A stretch of DNA of 64,000 nt, from the NCBI RefSeq assembly GCF_016097555.1, contig NC_054706.1, positions 31,556,194 through 31,620,193 of the forward strand, written 5' to 3'. Positions 1-11,734 of the stretch are shown in pieces. The notes beneath the pieces are model-generated. The model was not told the DNA's origin. It made no database searches and was given only the letters and a program-made list of their open reading frames with translations. Positions within the stretch are counted from its first letter, which is position 1, and every line of letters starts with the position of its first letter. The stretch comes from Gigantopelta aegis. Taxonomy: Eukaryota; Mollusca; Gastropoda; Neomphalida; Peltospiridae. Position numbers and translations under genes: made by a program.

Positions 1-1862
1 AAAGCCACGAATTAGCATTAATATCTCAGGTTTCCAAACACTTTGTGGTGAAACACAAGTCCAAAGTCAACATTGCCGCCACGCGAGTAAACACTTTTGT
101 AAATTGTTGTATTTTCGGGAACTAGGTATTTCCGTTTGATGGCTAGCTTCAGTGACAGGGATGTAAATCAAATCGTATTGCCTAGCATGCCGCAACGGTA
201 ACCTGTAAATGAGGCGGGGATGGGAGGGGGTGTGGGTGCAGGGGAAGGTTCATCCGATTATAGTCACATCCACGTAGATGTTACTTCATGATTTGCCAAA
301 AATAAAAGTTTTTAGATACATGAAAACATAAACATAAATCGTTAGTTGTTAGTACAATTAATGAATGAATGAATGAATGAATTAATTAATTAATACTTGA
401 GCGAATGAAAGAATTACTGTCAGACGGACGTACGGAAGGACAGACGGACGACAGACAGACAAACGAACGAACGAACGAAAGAACATATGAATGAATGAAT
501 GATTTTTTAAACATCCTAGCATGAAATAAAATATTCTTTATATTCATGTGAATATATGGGAGTGGGGTGTGTGTGTGTGCGGGGGGGGGGGGGTAAGGGC
601 ACAGTAATATAAGGTATTCTCTAGCTCAACAAAAATGTTATTATTTTAATTAACAAGGACACTTTTTTCGTACTTTTAAAAACAACAACCCCCAGCCCTA
701 CCTCCAACAACTGTCCTGGGCAGACAACTCAAATAAAGGAGAGCTGCATGTTCAGGTATAAATTACGTTTGTAATCACTATCATTACCATATCATTATCA
801 TCATAATTATCATCATCATCGTCATAATTGATCACCATAATCACCATTACTACGACGCACGTTAAGATAAAGAAACATAGATTTATGTTCCTGAGGGTTT
901 CTTTAGGTGTGGTTTTTGCCGAAGACTGTTACTAATATGCATCAGAAGTTGTATGATGTATACCTCCAAATAAATCCCACTGACGACAATAGTAACATTA
1001 TATGTCTAAAGCCGCTATTTGTAAACCTTTCTTTAAAAAAATGCCAGCCTGATTTCAGAGGTATCATGCAAACTTTCAAGCACATTAGTATACGGGACAC
1101 AGATACTAATTCAAATTAAAGTGACGGACCCTAGTTTTTAAACATTACGACGTATTTTTCACTATTAGAGCCGCCGCTTTTAATAACTGAAATCGGACAT
1201 TACCTATATTTTATTGTTTGGATTATCCATATCCCTACACCCAAAGCGTTTCTGGTCATCCTGGTGGTTTCTCATGCCACAAAATAAATTTTTCATATTT
1301 TTCAAAAAGGCACGTACCTCTGGGAAGTAACGGTTATGTAGACGAGTTCTAGTCTATTTTTGAGGTCATTTCCCCGTTTTTACATCACATACTCTTGTGT
1401 TTATCTATTGTAACTTTATCGAGATGTGTTACAGGCATGTAGATTACTCAAATTTATTGTCCTTTTCCACGTGGCTGAAACTAGGGTCTGCTACTTTAAA
1501 TTGCATAAATCTACTGACTAGAGAAAACACTATGTTTTTTTGACAGGTCCTGGCACATTCCATAGCTCACCAATGGTAGGTTTGGCAGTATTCGGTGTTC
1601 TGTTTACAATCAGGATCTCTTGGACTATTTGAAACTGAATGACAAATATGTAACAGACCTGGGACATTATTAACTAAACTCTTGCAAGTTTGCGATTGTA
1701 CAGTGAAAAAACAATCTTGAAAAGACGATGCAATATTGTTTAACCGATCTTAAAAGAGCTTTATGAATTAGGTCCTTGACCTCTCTTTGACCTCTTTCCC
1801 TTCCTGCACTTGTTCCTGTTAAGCAATACAAGAAATTGTACCCAGACGGTTTCCCCCTTTCT

Positions 1863-1943
<81 letters not shown>

Positions 1944-2006
1944 AAATCTTTAAAACTCTTGTTTATTTTATACCATGTTTAAATATTGATGAAGTCGCCT
2001 AGTGTC
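1..2006. other. Non-coding flank with degenerate tetranucleotide repeats
   Basis: No convincing gene is visible. Positions about 360-510 are degenerate ATGA, ACGG and ACGA tetranucleotide repeats. A short G run lies near 580-592. Open frames here are short, lack family motifs and show no splice context. The stretch ends in the long G tract annotated separately. Confidence 0.7.
1865..1941. repeat. Uninterrupted poly(G) tract of 77 bases
   Basis: A pure run of G on the plus strand with no interruption. A minus-strand reading frame running through it is only a polyproline artefact. Such a run would readily form G-quadruplex structures and is hard to sequence, so its true length is uncertain. 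Confidence 0.95.
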
Positions 2007-2396
2007 TTAAAGGAACATTCCTGAATTTGCTGCACTGTAAGATGTTTCCGACTAATAAAATATTTCTACGATTAAACTTACCTATTAAATATATTTTCTG
2101 GTTTAGAATATCAGTGTTTGTATATTCAATGCGTTCTGGTCGTCTTAATAGTTGTAAGAAGCCAAAACTGGATTTTGTCTTCAAATAATTTCGTACGGTC
2201 GAAAAAATTATATTTTAGGAAATAAAATTAAATTTAACCTAGTACAAATATTAGAACGATCAGAAACACTTTTAATATACAGCCACTGATATTTTATGTG
2301 GAAAAATATATTTGATGTGTAATTACAATCGTTAAAAAGACTTTGTTCGTCGATAACATCTTAAAACGTGCAGCAAACTCAGGAATGTCCCTTTAA
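2007..2396. mobile_element. TTAA-flanked MITE, copy 1
   Basis: The element starts TTAAAGGAACATTCCTGA and ends with the inverted match GGAATGTCCCTTTAA, giving TTAA at both ends and terminal inverted repeats of about 25 bases. It is about 390 bp long, AT-rich and non-coding. A second close copy lies at 38842-39232 and a diverged relative at 24806-25198. TTAA target use is typical of piggyBac-type transposition, so a non-autonomous piggyBac-like origin is inferred. Confidence 0.8.
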
Positions 2397-2874
2397 GACG
2401 TTGTGTAGTTCGTTTGACGGGGTATTCAAAACAGGTTTGTGCACAACGTGTACCTGTCACTTTCTAATGTTATCGTTATCTGGGGATAAACATACCCAGG
2501 AAGAAAATAGGTCAGCTCACTATTTACTCTCTTGGCATGTGGATCGAACAAGTTTTAGTACCATTGTGACGACACGAAGCGGTACTCACCGTGTTTTGTT
2601 GACACGGTTAGATAGCAGACGACACCGATTGCGCAATAATATGGCAAAATGATGTCTGCTGTGTACGGTAATAATATATCACAAACACGAGCAGGCAGGT
2701 TCGGGGAAAATGAATTAACGTTTAAACAAACGCCGCAGGGAGATGGGAGATTTTACAGATGTTTTAATGATAGGTCTGGCAGTAGAAATTAGTTAGCAGC
2801 CATACGCTGTTTGATTGTCAGCAAAATATGAATGGGGAAATGAAGAAAGAAAGGAAGCTTAAAAGAAATGGATA
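2397..2874. other. Non-coding stretch
   Basis: No gene, repeat family or structured signal recognised. A 94-codon open frame overlaps the end of the preceding MITE and shows no domain, so it is not called. Confidence 0.6.
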
Positions 2875-3035
2875 CCAGGGCCGTAGCTAGCAGGGCAGAA
2901 AAAAAAATCCGGAAAGCATTATACAAACTTAAAGAAAATTCTCTTCTTAACTGTTTATGGAGTTTTAGAATATTAACTACTCACTTGCCCCCCCCCCCCC
3001 CCCCCCCCAACGAAAAATCCTAGCTACAGCCCTGG
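2875..3035. mobile_element. Short MITE with CCAGGGCCGTAGCTAG-type ends
   Basis: The left end CAGGGCCGTAGCTAG is mirrored at the right by CTAGCTACAGCCCTG. GGATAC flanks both sides and is a likely target duplication. The interior contains a poly(C) run at about 2991-3008. A related design, with GTAGCCAG ends, is present at 41864-42029. Confidence 0.75.
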
Positions 3036-3335
3036 ATACATGAATGAATGAACGAACGAACGAACGAACGAGTAAACAAACGAACGACTGGATGGATGAA
3101 TTAATTAATCAGTGAATGAATGAATCAGTGGATGAATGAATGAACTGGATAAATAAATTAACATACATGTACTTACGGGCGGACATATGAATGGACGAAT
3201 GGATAGATCAATAGATGGGCAGATGGTTTAACTGTGCCGTTTGCTACAAATATCATGGTATCGTATCAGAATTGTTTGTAAACATGTTCGCGAGATGAGT
3301 AAGTGTATGGATGGATGGATGAATTAATGGATGAA
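3036..3335. repeat. Degenerate GAAT/ACGA/GGAT tetranucleotide repeats
   Basis: Imperfect tetranucleotide repeats of mixed phase, with no coding signal. Confidence 0.8.
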
Positions 3336-3339
3336 TGGA

Positions 3340-3600
3340 CCTGTAGAGCTCTAGAGAACATTGATTTATCAATCATCGGCAGTTAGATGTCAAACATTCG
3401 GTAATTGTGTGTGACATGTCGTCTCCAGAGAAAACCCGCAACATTTGTCATTAACAGCGTGGACTCGATTATATGTTAGTTTCCACATACAGGATAGCAA
3501 ATGCCAGGACTTTTATTAGACCAGTTGTGGGCACCCCACTGACTGGTTCGATCCTATACGATGAAAGCATCCCATTGGAGCACTCTGCCAATAAGACGTG
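3340..3600 (-). repeat. Old SINE of family S1, minus strand
   Basis: The order of segments matches the better-preserved S1 copy at 3974-4292: tail, CATCGG box, AAACCCGC box, CAGGATAGCA box, tRNA-like head. Many substitutions and small losses indicate an old insertion. Confidence 0.65.
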
Positions 3601-3973
3601 TCACGGTACACCTACCTCATACAATATGTGTCACGATACCTGATTTATTCAAGTAAGAAATAAATATGATAAAAATAAAACACTTATTTAAACACTTCAT
3701 CATAGACATATTGACATAAGCAGGCACAGAGTATCTGTCCACGTCACTGTTTTTTTCTTGAAGGAAATAACTTTGAATAAGTACATCTCAGTACGAATTG
3801 GTGTTGGTAAACCGATACGAAATTAAAATAAGAATCGATTCATGGTCAAAATATGAAGCGACACAGAGGCATGGGTACCCTGTATCATATCGCCATATAC
3901 TGTACAGTAGTATCGTGATATATCGAGACACCCCTACTACCGACTGAGCTAGATCCCGCTCCTGGGTGTACAA
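3601..3973. other. Non-coding stretch
   Basis: AT-rich sequence with no gene or repeat recognised with confidence. Confidence 0.5.
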
Positions 3974-4292
3974 AGGTTGTTTTATGTAACGACACCACTA
4001 GATCACATTGATTTATTAATCATCGGCTATCGGATGTCAAACATTTGGTAATTCTGACATCTAGTCTTAGAGAGGAAACCCGCTACATTTTCCCATTAGT
4101 AGCAAGGGATCGTTTATATGCACCTTCCCATAGACAGGATAACACATACCACGGCCTTGATATACCAGTCGTGGTGCACTGGCTGGAACCAGAAATAGCC
4201 CAATGGGCCCACCGACGGGGATCGATCCTAGACCGACCGCGAATCAAGCGAGTGCTTTACCACTGGGCTACGTCGCACCTCACATTTTCCTT
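3974..4292 (-). repeat. Full-length SINE, family S1, tail type 1
   Basis: Reading the minus strand there is a tRNA-like head with A-box TAGCCCAGTGG and B-box GGATCGATCCC. A central body follows, containing CCAGCCAGTGCACCACGACT-like and CTATCCTGTCTATGG-like boxes and AAAGATCCCTTGC-like sequence. The tail resembles GTGGTGTCGTTACATAAAAC. This head-body-tail order defines S1 in this window. The element abuts element A (4293-4515), and the same junction occurs inverted at 17835-18470. Confidence 0.85.
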
Positions 4293-4515
4293 TGTGTTGT
4301 GTAAGAAACAACGTAGTTCGATCTACGTGTGCCTTAATGATAGTACGTGAAGTGCGAGAGATCGTAAGATCGAAACAAACGCACACATCATTCACATATA
4401 ATCTCATTATTATATTATACACATATATATGAACATGATATATATAATATATATGATCAGTTCTATCTGTTGATATACCAGAAATAATAAACAACTCTGT
4501 GGTTTGGAACGCAGT
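4293..4515 (-). repeat. Dispersed element A, copy 1 (partial, inverted)
   Basis: Contains the A signature CTATCTGTTGATATACCAGA followed by AATAATAAACAACT. The same sequence occurs at 14925-15215, 16605-17015 and 17695-18177. Here it is fused directly to an S1 SINE. No coding capacity is seen. Confidence 0.7.
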
Positions 4516-5120
4516 CCCCCCACTCTGGGTGTACGAATGCAAACATAATTAAATTGTTATATGCGGATATTTTATACCTGAATTAAAGTGTCTCACCCCT
4601 ACCCCGACTCCTACCGTCATCTCAATACCCATACCTCATTTTGAATTCGCCCCTCAGTATGATCATAGATATTGGATTACTTGATAAACTAAGAAAGCAA
4701 ATGCAAAGCACAGAGGAACAGCATTTATTTTCAAAACTGTTTCTGCTAGTAACAGGTGGAGGTATGGTTGGGTTTTTGTGATCTCGGTGGTTTTGTTGAT
4801 AAAGGCTTGAAACAAAATTCTAAGGTCAAGGTCATCAGTCATTTTCTTAGAATAAAATACACAACGATAGGGTTTTTTAAAGTTGCAATGTCGAGAATAT
4901 TTAGAGTAAAACATCCATATTCTTTTTTGTTCCAGTGACAACCCATATATTTTTAAAATTAGAAGCGGTAGTATATACTTTGCTTATAAAACAAGCACAA
5001 TTACATTTTTAATAAACTCGTGTTTTTGTCTCGTCGCCATTTTTTAATACTCTGCGTCAGTGAACAGGTCGCAAGATCCAACCACCTCGGTGGATCCATT
5101 TAGCTGATTTGGGTTTTTTC
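4516..5120. other. Non-coding stretch
   Basis: AT-rich, with no recognised gene or element. Overlapping short open frames near 4663-4941 on both strands lack any motif. Confidence 0.55.
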
Positions 5121-5305
5121 GTTCCAACCAGTTGCACAACAACAGGTCAGTGGTTGTGGTTTGTTCTTTCCTGTCTGCTAATGAGAAAATGTAGCGGGTT
5201 TCTTCTGATGACTTCGAGTAAGAATTACAATATGTTTGACATCCAATAGCCGATGTTTAATTAATCAGTGCTCTAGTGGTGTCGTTAAACAAAACACTTT
5301 TTTTA
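5121..5305 (+). repeat. S1 SINE fragment, body plus tail type 1
   Basis: Recognised by TGTAGCGGGTTTC, then CATCCAATAGCCGATG, then GTGGTGTCGTTAAACAAAAC. The tRNA-like head is missing. Confidence 0.75.
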
Positions 5306-5422
5306 ATCAAACGGGTTAAGGATGTTAATTCTTTTGAGTGTTAATTATTAATAATGGCGATTCTTGCTTTTCTACATGGCCAAAAGTACAGACAGTAGGA
5401 CAAAAATCCATTTATTCACGAA

Positions 5423-5723
5423 AGAAAGAAATTGTTTATTTAACAACGCACACTAATTTAAACATATTTTAACTACAGTTATATGACGTTAGTCATGGTT
5501 AAGGACCACAGAAAATTAGAGAGGAAACCCACTGTCGTCACTCCATGAGCTGCTCATTTCAATTTGCAGTAAGGGATCTTTTACATGGACCATCCCACAG
5601 ACTGCCTTTGTTACACCAGTTGTGGAGCACTGGCTGAAACGAGTACTCCAATGGCCCACCGACGTGGATCGATCTTAGGCCGACCGCGCATCAGACTTTA
5701 TTACATAGGCTACGCCCCGTCCT
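5423..5723 (-). repeat. S1 SINE, tail type 2, minus strand
   Basis: The minus-strand order is tRNA-like head, body, then a tail ending in GTGCGTTGTTAAATAAAC-like sequence. Tail type 2 replaces the CATCCAATAGCC box with ATAACCGTAAATAAAATGTG-like sequence. Confidence 0.75.
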
Positions 5724-6180
5724 CAAAAGTGAAAGAATGACACGTCGCACAAAGAAAATTAAATTGTATGATATAGTAATTGCACATTTATATATATATA
5801 TATATTGTTTGTTTTTTTTGTCTTTTTTTTTTAAATAACATCTGTCAACAAATATATAAATATAAATCCTTCATTAATGTCTATCTATCTATCTATTGTT
5901 ATCTTATTTCATTATTTTAAAAATTATTTATACTTTTTTTTTTCTTTTTTTTTTCCATATTAATAACTGTTTATTTTTTCTTGACCATTCCCTTGTTGAC
6001 AAATATCAACCCATGCAAAGGGAGAAGACATGGGTTGTTACAGTAATTTTATATATAATTTATACACACATAATGTAGTTACTACTTTATAGGCAGACTT
6101 AATTAAAATAATATATTCACAAGGACCTGGATTTTAACAAGTATCTACAGTAAATGAAAGTATATATTGATATATGAAAA
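5724..6180. other. AT-rich non-coding stretch
   Basis: Contains a short (TA)n near 5792-5805, T runs, and a (CTAT)n near 5880-5896. No gene. Confidence 0.6.
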
Positions 6181-6181
6181 T

Positions 6182-7012
<831 letters not shown>

Positions 7013-7450
7013 TCATGTATCAATGTTGTCTGTTCTGTGCGTGGTAGCAGTGTTCAAATACTTATACAATTTAATTAGCTGTTTTGAATTGTCGCTGGAC
7101 AGTATTTGCGTTAATTTAAATGTTGATGGTTTATTATAATAAAAAGTTTTAATATATTTATCTCTTATGTTACTGTAGAAAGGACACACTAGAACAAAGT
7201 GATATTCGTCTTGTACTACATTCATATTGCACAGACGACAAATTCTATTATTCCTGTCAATATGGTGGTATCTGCCCGTTTCTATAAAGAGATTATGGGA
7301 AGATAATCTCTATTTACTTAAAATATGTTTGTATTTCAAGGCAATAGGTTTTTGAAGATAAGGTTGTAAGCAATAATTATTAACAACGAATTTGTATAAC
7401 AGACATTTTGAAGAATTGTTGAATACAGCATACATAAATTGGATAAATTG
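7013..7450 (-). pseudogene. LINE 3' end: C-terminal part of a non-LTR reverse transcriptase ORF (family L-a)
   Basis: The minus strand encodes a C-terminal tail with a CRLC-x(n)-H-x(n)-C zinc-knuckle-like motif, including EYHFVLVCPFY and RDKYIKTFYY, ending in a stop at 7013. This cysteine/histidine tail after the reverse transcriptase is usual in several non-LTR retrotransposon clades. A related fragment at 14165-14800 reads RYHNTERNNRKC then EDEYHFMLVCPSF, so both belong to one family. The copy is 5'-truncated; no reverse transcriptase motifs remain. Clade assignment is not possible from the tail alone. Confidence 0.7.
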
Positions 7451-7830
7451 ATTAAATGTTAACGTTTACTAATAAAACTGATATAAGCAGCGTATAATTG
7501 CAGTTCCAGTTTTTGGGGGTACCCCGCATTAGTTTTAATTTCTGGTATATACTGCATAACAACTGTATAACAAATAAAAGTGTATTTATCTATTGTCAAT
7601 GGATAATAGTATTTGCACAAATAATTAATGTCACATATTACTACCAATCACAGCCACAGCTGTTTTTACTCCGTAAATATTTGACGGTACACTTCGAACT
7701 TTGACACGGAACTCTCGTTGGTACCATGCAACCTGAAGAACGATGGGTCACAGGATCGACCGCCGTTAGTGGACTAATATCGTTTTCGCGTCTGTTGGAC
7801 ACGATTGATACACCAAAGGCCATGGTGTGT
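7451..7830. other. Non-coding stretch
   Basis: No gene or repeat recognised. Confidence 0.5.
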
Positions 7831-8166
7831 ATTGGGGGCGGGACGTAACCCAGTAATAAAGCGTTCACTTGATACGCCGTCGGTCTGGTATCGATCCCCG
7901 TCATTGGGGCCATTGGGCCATTTCTCGTTCCAGCCAGTGCACCACGACTGGTATATCAAAGACCGTAGCATGTGCTATCCTGTCTGTGGGATGGTGCATA
8001 TAAAAGATCCCTTGCTACTAATAGCGGGTTTCCTCCCTCAATATCTGTGTGGTCTTTAACCATATGTCCGACGCCATATAACCGTAAATAAAATGTTTGG
8101 CACCCAATAGCCGATGATTAATAAATCAATGTGCTCTAGTGGTGTCGTTAAACAAAACACTTTTTT
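7831..8166 (+). repeat. S1 SINE with hybrid tail (type 2 joined to type 1)
   Basis: The head begins near GGGCGGGACGTAACCCAG and the body is intact. The tail runs through CCATATAACCGTAAATAAAA (type 2) and then switches to CACCCAATAGCCGATG and GTGGTGTCGTTAAACAAAAC (type 1). Template switching or recombination between tail types is inferred. Confidence 0.85.
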
Positions 8167-8471
8167 GTCTTGCCTATTGTAAACTGTATATAAAAAATCC
8201 CTTACTGCTTTATCGGCAAGAGTAACCTATGTGTGGCGATAGTGGGTTTTGCCCTTTCTTTTAACTTTACGCTTGCTAAATTGCAGTCTTTTTAGCACCA
8301 CCCCCACCCCCACCCCACACCACATCCCACACCCAACACATACACACACTTAGTTATTTTAGGGTAGGTACCGCCTTTATTGTGTGGTTTTTTATTGATA
8401 TAAAAGACATTTCGCTGTTAATCGATGTTACGGATGCCACGTAGAGGCACCGAGTTTTTTCTTTCACTTTA
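8167..8471. other. Non-coding stretch with C-rich patch
   Basis: A CACCCCCACCC-type simple patch lies at 8296-8345. No gene. Confidence 0.5.
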
Positions 8472-8710
8472 GAAATTTCTCGCTCCAGCCAGTGCACCAC
8501 GACTGGTACACCAAAGGCCGAGGTATATGCTATCCTGTCTGTGGGATGGTGCGTATAAAAGATCCCTTTCTTCTAATCGAAAAGAGTAGCCCATGAAGTG
8601 GCGACAGCAGGTTTCCTCCATTTGTGTGGTCCTTAACCATATGTCCGACGCCATATATCCGTAAATAAAATGTGATGAGTGCGTGTTAAAAAACTCATTT
8701 CCTTTCCTTT
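8472..8710 (+). repeat. S1 SINE body with tail type 2, headless
   Basis: Starts at CTCGCTCCAGCCAGTGCACC and runs through AAAGATCCC, GTAGCCCATGAAGTGGCGAC and a type 2 tail ending near 8710. Confidence 0.8.
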
Positions 8711-8756
8711 CACTTTTAGAACAAGTGTTACCCGTTGATGTTAAGTTATCCTAGGT

Positions 8757-9165
8757 ATGAATGAATGAATGAATATTTAACGACACCCCAGCACGAAAAA
8801 TACATCGGCTATTGGGTGTCAAACTATGGTAATTCAAAACAAATTTGTTGAGCAACATGAATATAAAAATTCAAGAGTCAAATAAAAACACAGTGTAAAG
8901 AACTGTGCAAAAAATACAAATATCACAGATATATAAAATTAAAATTTAAAATAAAAGTCCGTATCACGTAAAAACTGCAATAAAAGTTCTGGATGGAATC
9001 GAAAGGATTCCATGACAGTTCTTTGTCCAAATATATCTTTTCGAGTTGCTGTTAAATGCTTACACTCCACCAAAATGTGTCGCACAGTCAGAAGACACTG
9101 ACAGTGCTCACACTGAGGTGGAGAATCTTTCTTCAAGATAAATGAATGGGTCAAGTAAGTATGAC
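8757..9165 (-). mobile_element. 5'-truncated LINE insertion (family L-b) with 14-bp target duplication
   Basis: The insertion is flanked by AAGTTATCCTAGGT at 8743-8756 and 9166-9179, a perfect target-site duplication. On the minus strand it encodes the last 71 codons of a LINE ORF (9154 down to 8939), with CEHC-x(8)-H-x(4)-C in the segment CEHCQCLLTVRHILVECKH. A 3' UTR follows, ending CACCCAATAGCCGATG, then GGGGTGTCGTTAAATATTC and a (CATT)n tail. That 3' end matches the tail of S1 SINEs, so this family is the likely source of their retrotransposition machinery. The copy lacks the reverse transcriptase domain. Confidence 0.85.
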
Positions 9166-9179
9166 AAGTTATCCTAGGT

Positions 9180-9634
9180 GTTAAAGTATAAAAATGTCTA
9201 ATCTGGAAACATTTTCCATATGTAGGTTATTAGTGTTTTTCGTTATTTTCTCTCTCTTTTTCTTTTTTCTTCTTTTTTTTTTACAATTAAAATAAACTGT
9301 TCTTAGAATAGATTTTGCTTCTGAAATTTCAATAATGCGTTAACTAATAAAGTACACTTGAAACGAAAACACATTGTGGACACGGAAGTGAAAGTTTTCA
9401 GCAGACTAGTTTTCTTGTTTTTTTCCCATCATTCTAGAAATAAGCTGGAACACGTGTGTTGGGCTTTTACACGGGAAACGAGCGGTGCGTGAATTTAATT
9501 ACACGTCAATGTGTTTTGTATTTCAATCCAATTATCGTGCCGCCAGATATTTCAGTTTGAGTAATCACAGCCTGAACAGTAGTTGGATTGCGGCAGGTAC
9601 CACACGCCCGTTCGCGTAATAGTTTAAACGTGTG
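9180..9634. other. Non-coding stretch
   Basis: Includes a pyrimidine-rich patch at 9246-9283. No gene or element recognised. Confidence 0.55.
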
Positions 9635-9925
9635 CACCGATCTCGGTGGCGCAGTGGTTAAATCCATCTGACTTTACAGGCTGGTAGGTACAGGGCTTGC
9701 AACCCGGTACCGTCTCCAACCCAGATCGGGTTCTTAAGGTCTCAATGGGTAGGTGTAAGGCCACTACACCCTCTTCTTTCTCACTAACCACTAACCAACT
9801 AACAACTAACCCACTGTCCTGGACAGACAGCCCAGATAGGTGAGGTATATGCCCAGGACAGCGTGCTTGAACCTTAATTGGATATAAGCACGAAAATAAA
9901 TTGAAATGAAATGAATGAGATTTAA
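9635..9925 (+). repeat. SINE of family S2, full length
   Basis: The tRNA-like head contains TGGCGCAGTGGTTAA (A-box) and an imperfect B-box at GGCTTGCAACCC. The body contains CACTACACCCTCTTC and CCACTGTCCTGGACAGACAG. The tail is CGTGCTTGAACCTTAATTGG then ATATAAGCACG, ending in (GAAAT)n-like repeats. Other copies: 10915-11158, 12420-12695, 25558-25825. Confidence 0.85.
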
Positions 9926-9980
9926 CGTGTGCAGATCTAAATGTGTTGTTTCTTATTGTTTTGTTTTCTTTTGATCTTCT

Positions 9981-10322
9981 TTTTCTCGTTCCAGCCAGTG
10001 TATGTGCTGTCCTATTTGTGGGATGGTGCATATAAGAGATCACTTGCTACTAATGGAAAAAATTGGCGGGTTTCCTCACTAAAGCTAGATTTATACACTC
10101 TTGGCGGCGAGTAGTTGGTTGACTCGCCCAGTTTTTTCAGTGAAGTCAGTATGGTTTTAACAATTCATATTAAATTTTGATGCGCGTTCGTTCAACGCGT
10201 CGACCTAATAAAAAATAAATCTCCGTTTCGTATCAGGTCGGCAATCAAGGTATGAATCAGTTGTCAGAATTATGTTGATTAATAAATCAATGTGCTTTAG
10301 TAGTGTCGTTAAACAAAACAAA
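9981..10322 (+). repeat. S1 SINE split by a foreign segment at about 10083-10268
   Basis: The body boxes stop at GGCGGGTTTCCTCAC near 10078. The tail resumes at ATTAATAAATCAATGTGC near 10271 and ends in GTGTCGTTAAACAAAACAAA. About 185 bp of unrelated sequence lies between, most simply a later insertion of a small element. Confidence 0.65.
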
Positions 10323-10504
10323 CTTCATCTTCTTTTTTCTTTTTTTTCTTTTTTTCTTCCTCTTCTTTTTTTCTTTCGTTTTCGTTTTCTTCTTCCTTTT
10401 TTCTTCTTCTTCCTCATCTCCTTCGTTCTGTTTATTTTTATTATAAAGACCTCAAGTAATTTTGATTTCAAAGCAAAGTATACAAAATGTGCATTCTGAG
10501 ATCC

Positions 10505-10672
10505 ATCTAACAATCTGCATATATCAAAGATCCCTTGCTGCCAACAGAAAAATGTAGCGGGTTTTTCCTCTTTAAGACTATTTGTCAAAATTACCAAATG
10601 TTTAAACATCCACTAGCCGATGATTAATAAATCAATATGCTCTAGTGGTGTCGTTAAACTAAACAAACTTTA
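10505..10672 (+). repeat. S1 SINE 3' half, tail type 1
   Basis: Begins near TGCATATATCAAAGATCCCT and runs through TGTAGCGGGTTT, CATCCACTAGCCGATG and GTGGTGTCGTTAAAC. Confidence 0.8.
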
Positions 10673-10708
10673 AAACTTTTTATTCCGTTTAGCTGCACTT
10701 AAATGCAC

Positions 10709-10795
10709 TATTAGAAAAGTCCGACGCCAAATATCCATAAATAAAATGTGTTGAGTGCGTCGTTAAATAAACCATTTCCTTCCTTTATTGGGAAA
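10709..10795 (+). repeat. S1 SINE type 2 tail fragment
   Basis: Recognised by GTCCGACGCCAAATATCC and GTGCGTCGTTAAATAAACC. Confidence 0.75.
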
Positions 10796-10914
10796 GAGGC
10801 AGAAATATTCCATTGAAAACTTATTCAATTGTTGAACTAAAGCACATTTCCATTTTGTATGTCCTACAAGAATAATTATTTGATAGAAAAACTGCATGGT
10901 TGAGTTTCATTTCA

Positions 10915-11158
10915 TTTATACTTATGTTCGTACTTATATCCAATTAAGGTTCAATCACGCTTTCCTGGGTACACACACCTCAGCTATCTGAGCTGTCTGT
11001 GCAGGACAGTAGGTTAGTGGTTAATGAGAGATACATTAGTGGTCTTAACCATTCAGTCGTTAAACTCGCACTGGGTGGTAGCCGGTATCGGGAGGCGAAC
11101 CTAATACCCACCAGCCTCAAGTCAGAAGGCTAAGCCGCTTAACCACAACACTACCGAT
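10915..11158 (-). repeat. S2 SINE, minus strand
   Basis: Starts with the inverted S2 tail (CGTACTTATATCCAATTAAG) and ends with the inverted head near CACCAGCCTCAAGTCAGAAG. Moderately diverged. Confidence 0.8.
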
Positions 11159-11734
11159 GTCAGGTTATTTTTATAGTGTTTGAATAGGAGATCAAGTACT
11201 TTTAATGGGAAACTCTCAGCTTAAATGACCCCATTGTTGTCCTGTCCCCATTGCTACTAGAGGCCAGAGGTGTCCGGTATCTTTACACCAAGTAGATACA
11301 CATATATGAAATCTGAGCCTCTTGGCAATGATCGGACAAGATAGTTTGCTCGGCACAGATACAAGACTTGAAGTAACAAGAAAACAAATCCAGAAACACT
11401 GCAAGCATTATTCATTTGGAGGGTCAAATCGAGTTTACTTCTATTCTAGTCTAGTTGTAAATCACTTATATTCACGTTCTCTCCGCTGATGTACGTGCCA
11501 GAGGAGAATGTTTCAGTCATTTAATCGACTTTGATCAACCACATTTATTTGTTTTAACATCACATGCCATTCTTCAATAACTTTTTGGCTATTGACGCTT
11601 ATTATCTACGTCACATAAAAATATATTATTCTACATTGTTAAACTCAGAAGCGAACCACAGTTTTATGTATATGCAAGATATTTGAACGTCGTATGGAAG
11701 CTGTTGGCACTGGACGTAAATACTGGTTTCCACA
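11159..11734. other. Non-coding stretch
   Basis: No gene or repeat recognised. Confidence 0.5.

Noticed and set aside
907-1119. 70-codon plus-strand open frame
   Set aside because: No domain, no splice context and no codon pattern unlike its surroundings; chance frame in non-coding DNA.
2368-2652. 94-codon plus-strand open frame
   Set aside because: Starts inside the end of a MITE and has no recognisable family motif.
3974-4292. Possible tRNA genes from A-box and B-box motifs
   Set aside because: The tRNA-like sequences are SINE heads followed by SINE bodies; none folds convincingly as a stand-alone tRNA by eye.
9624-10043. 139-codon minus-strand open frame
   Set aside because: Runs across an S2 SINE and part of an S1 SINE; similar frames recur in other SINE copies.
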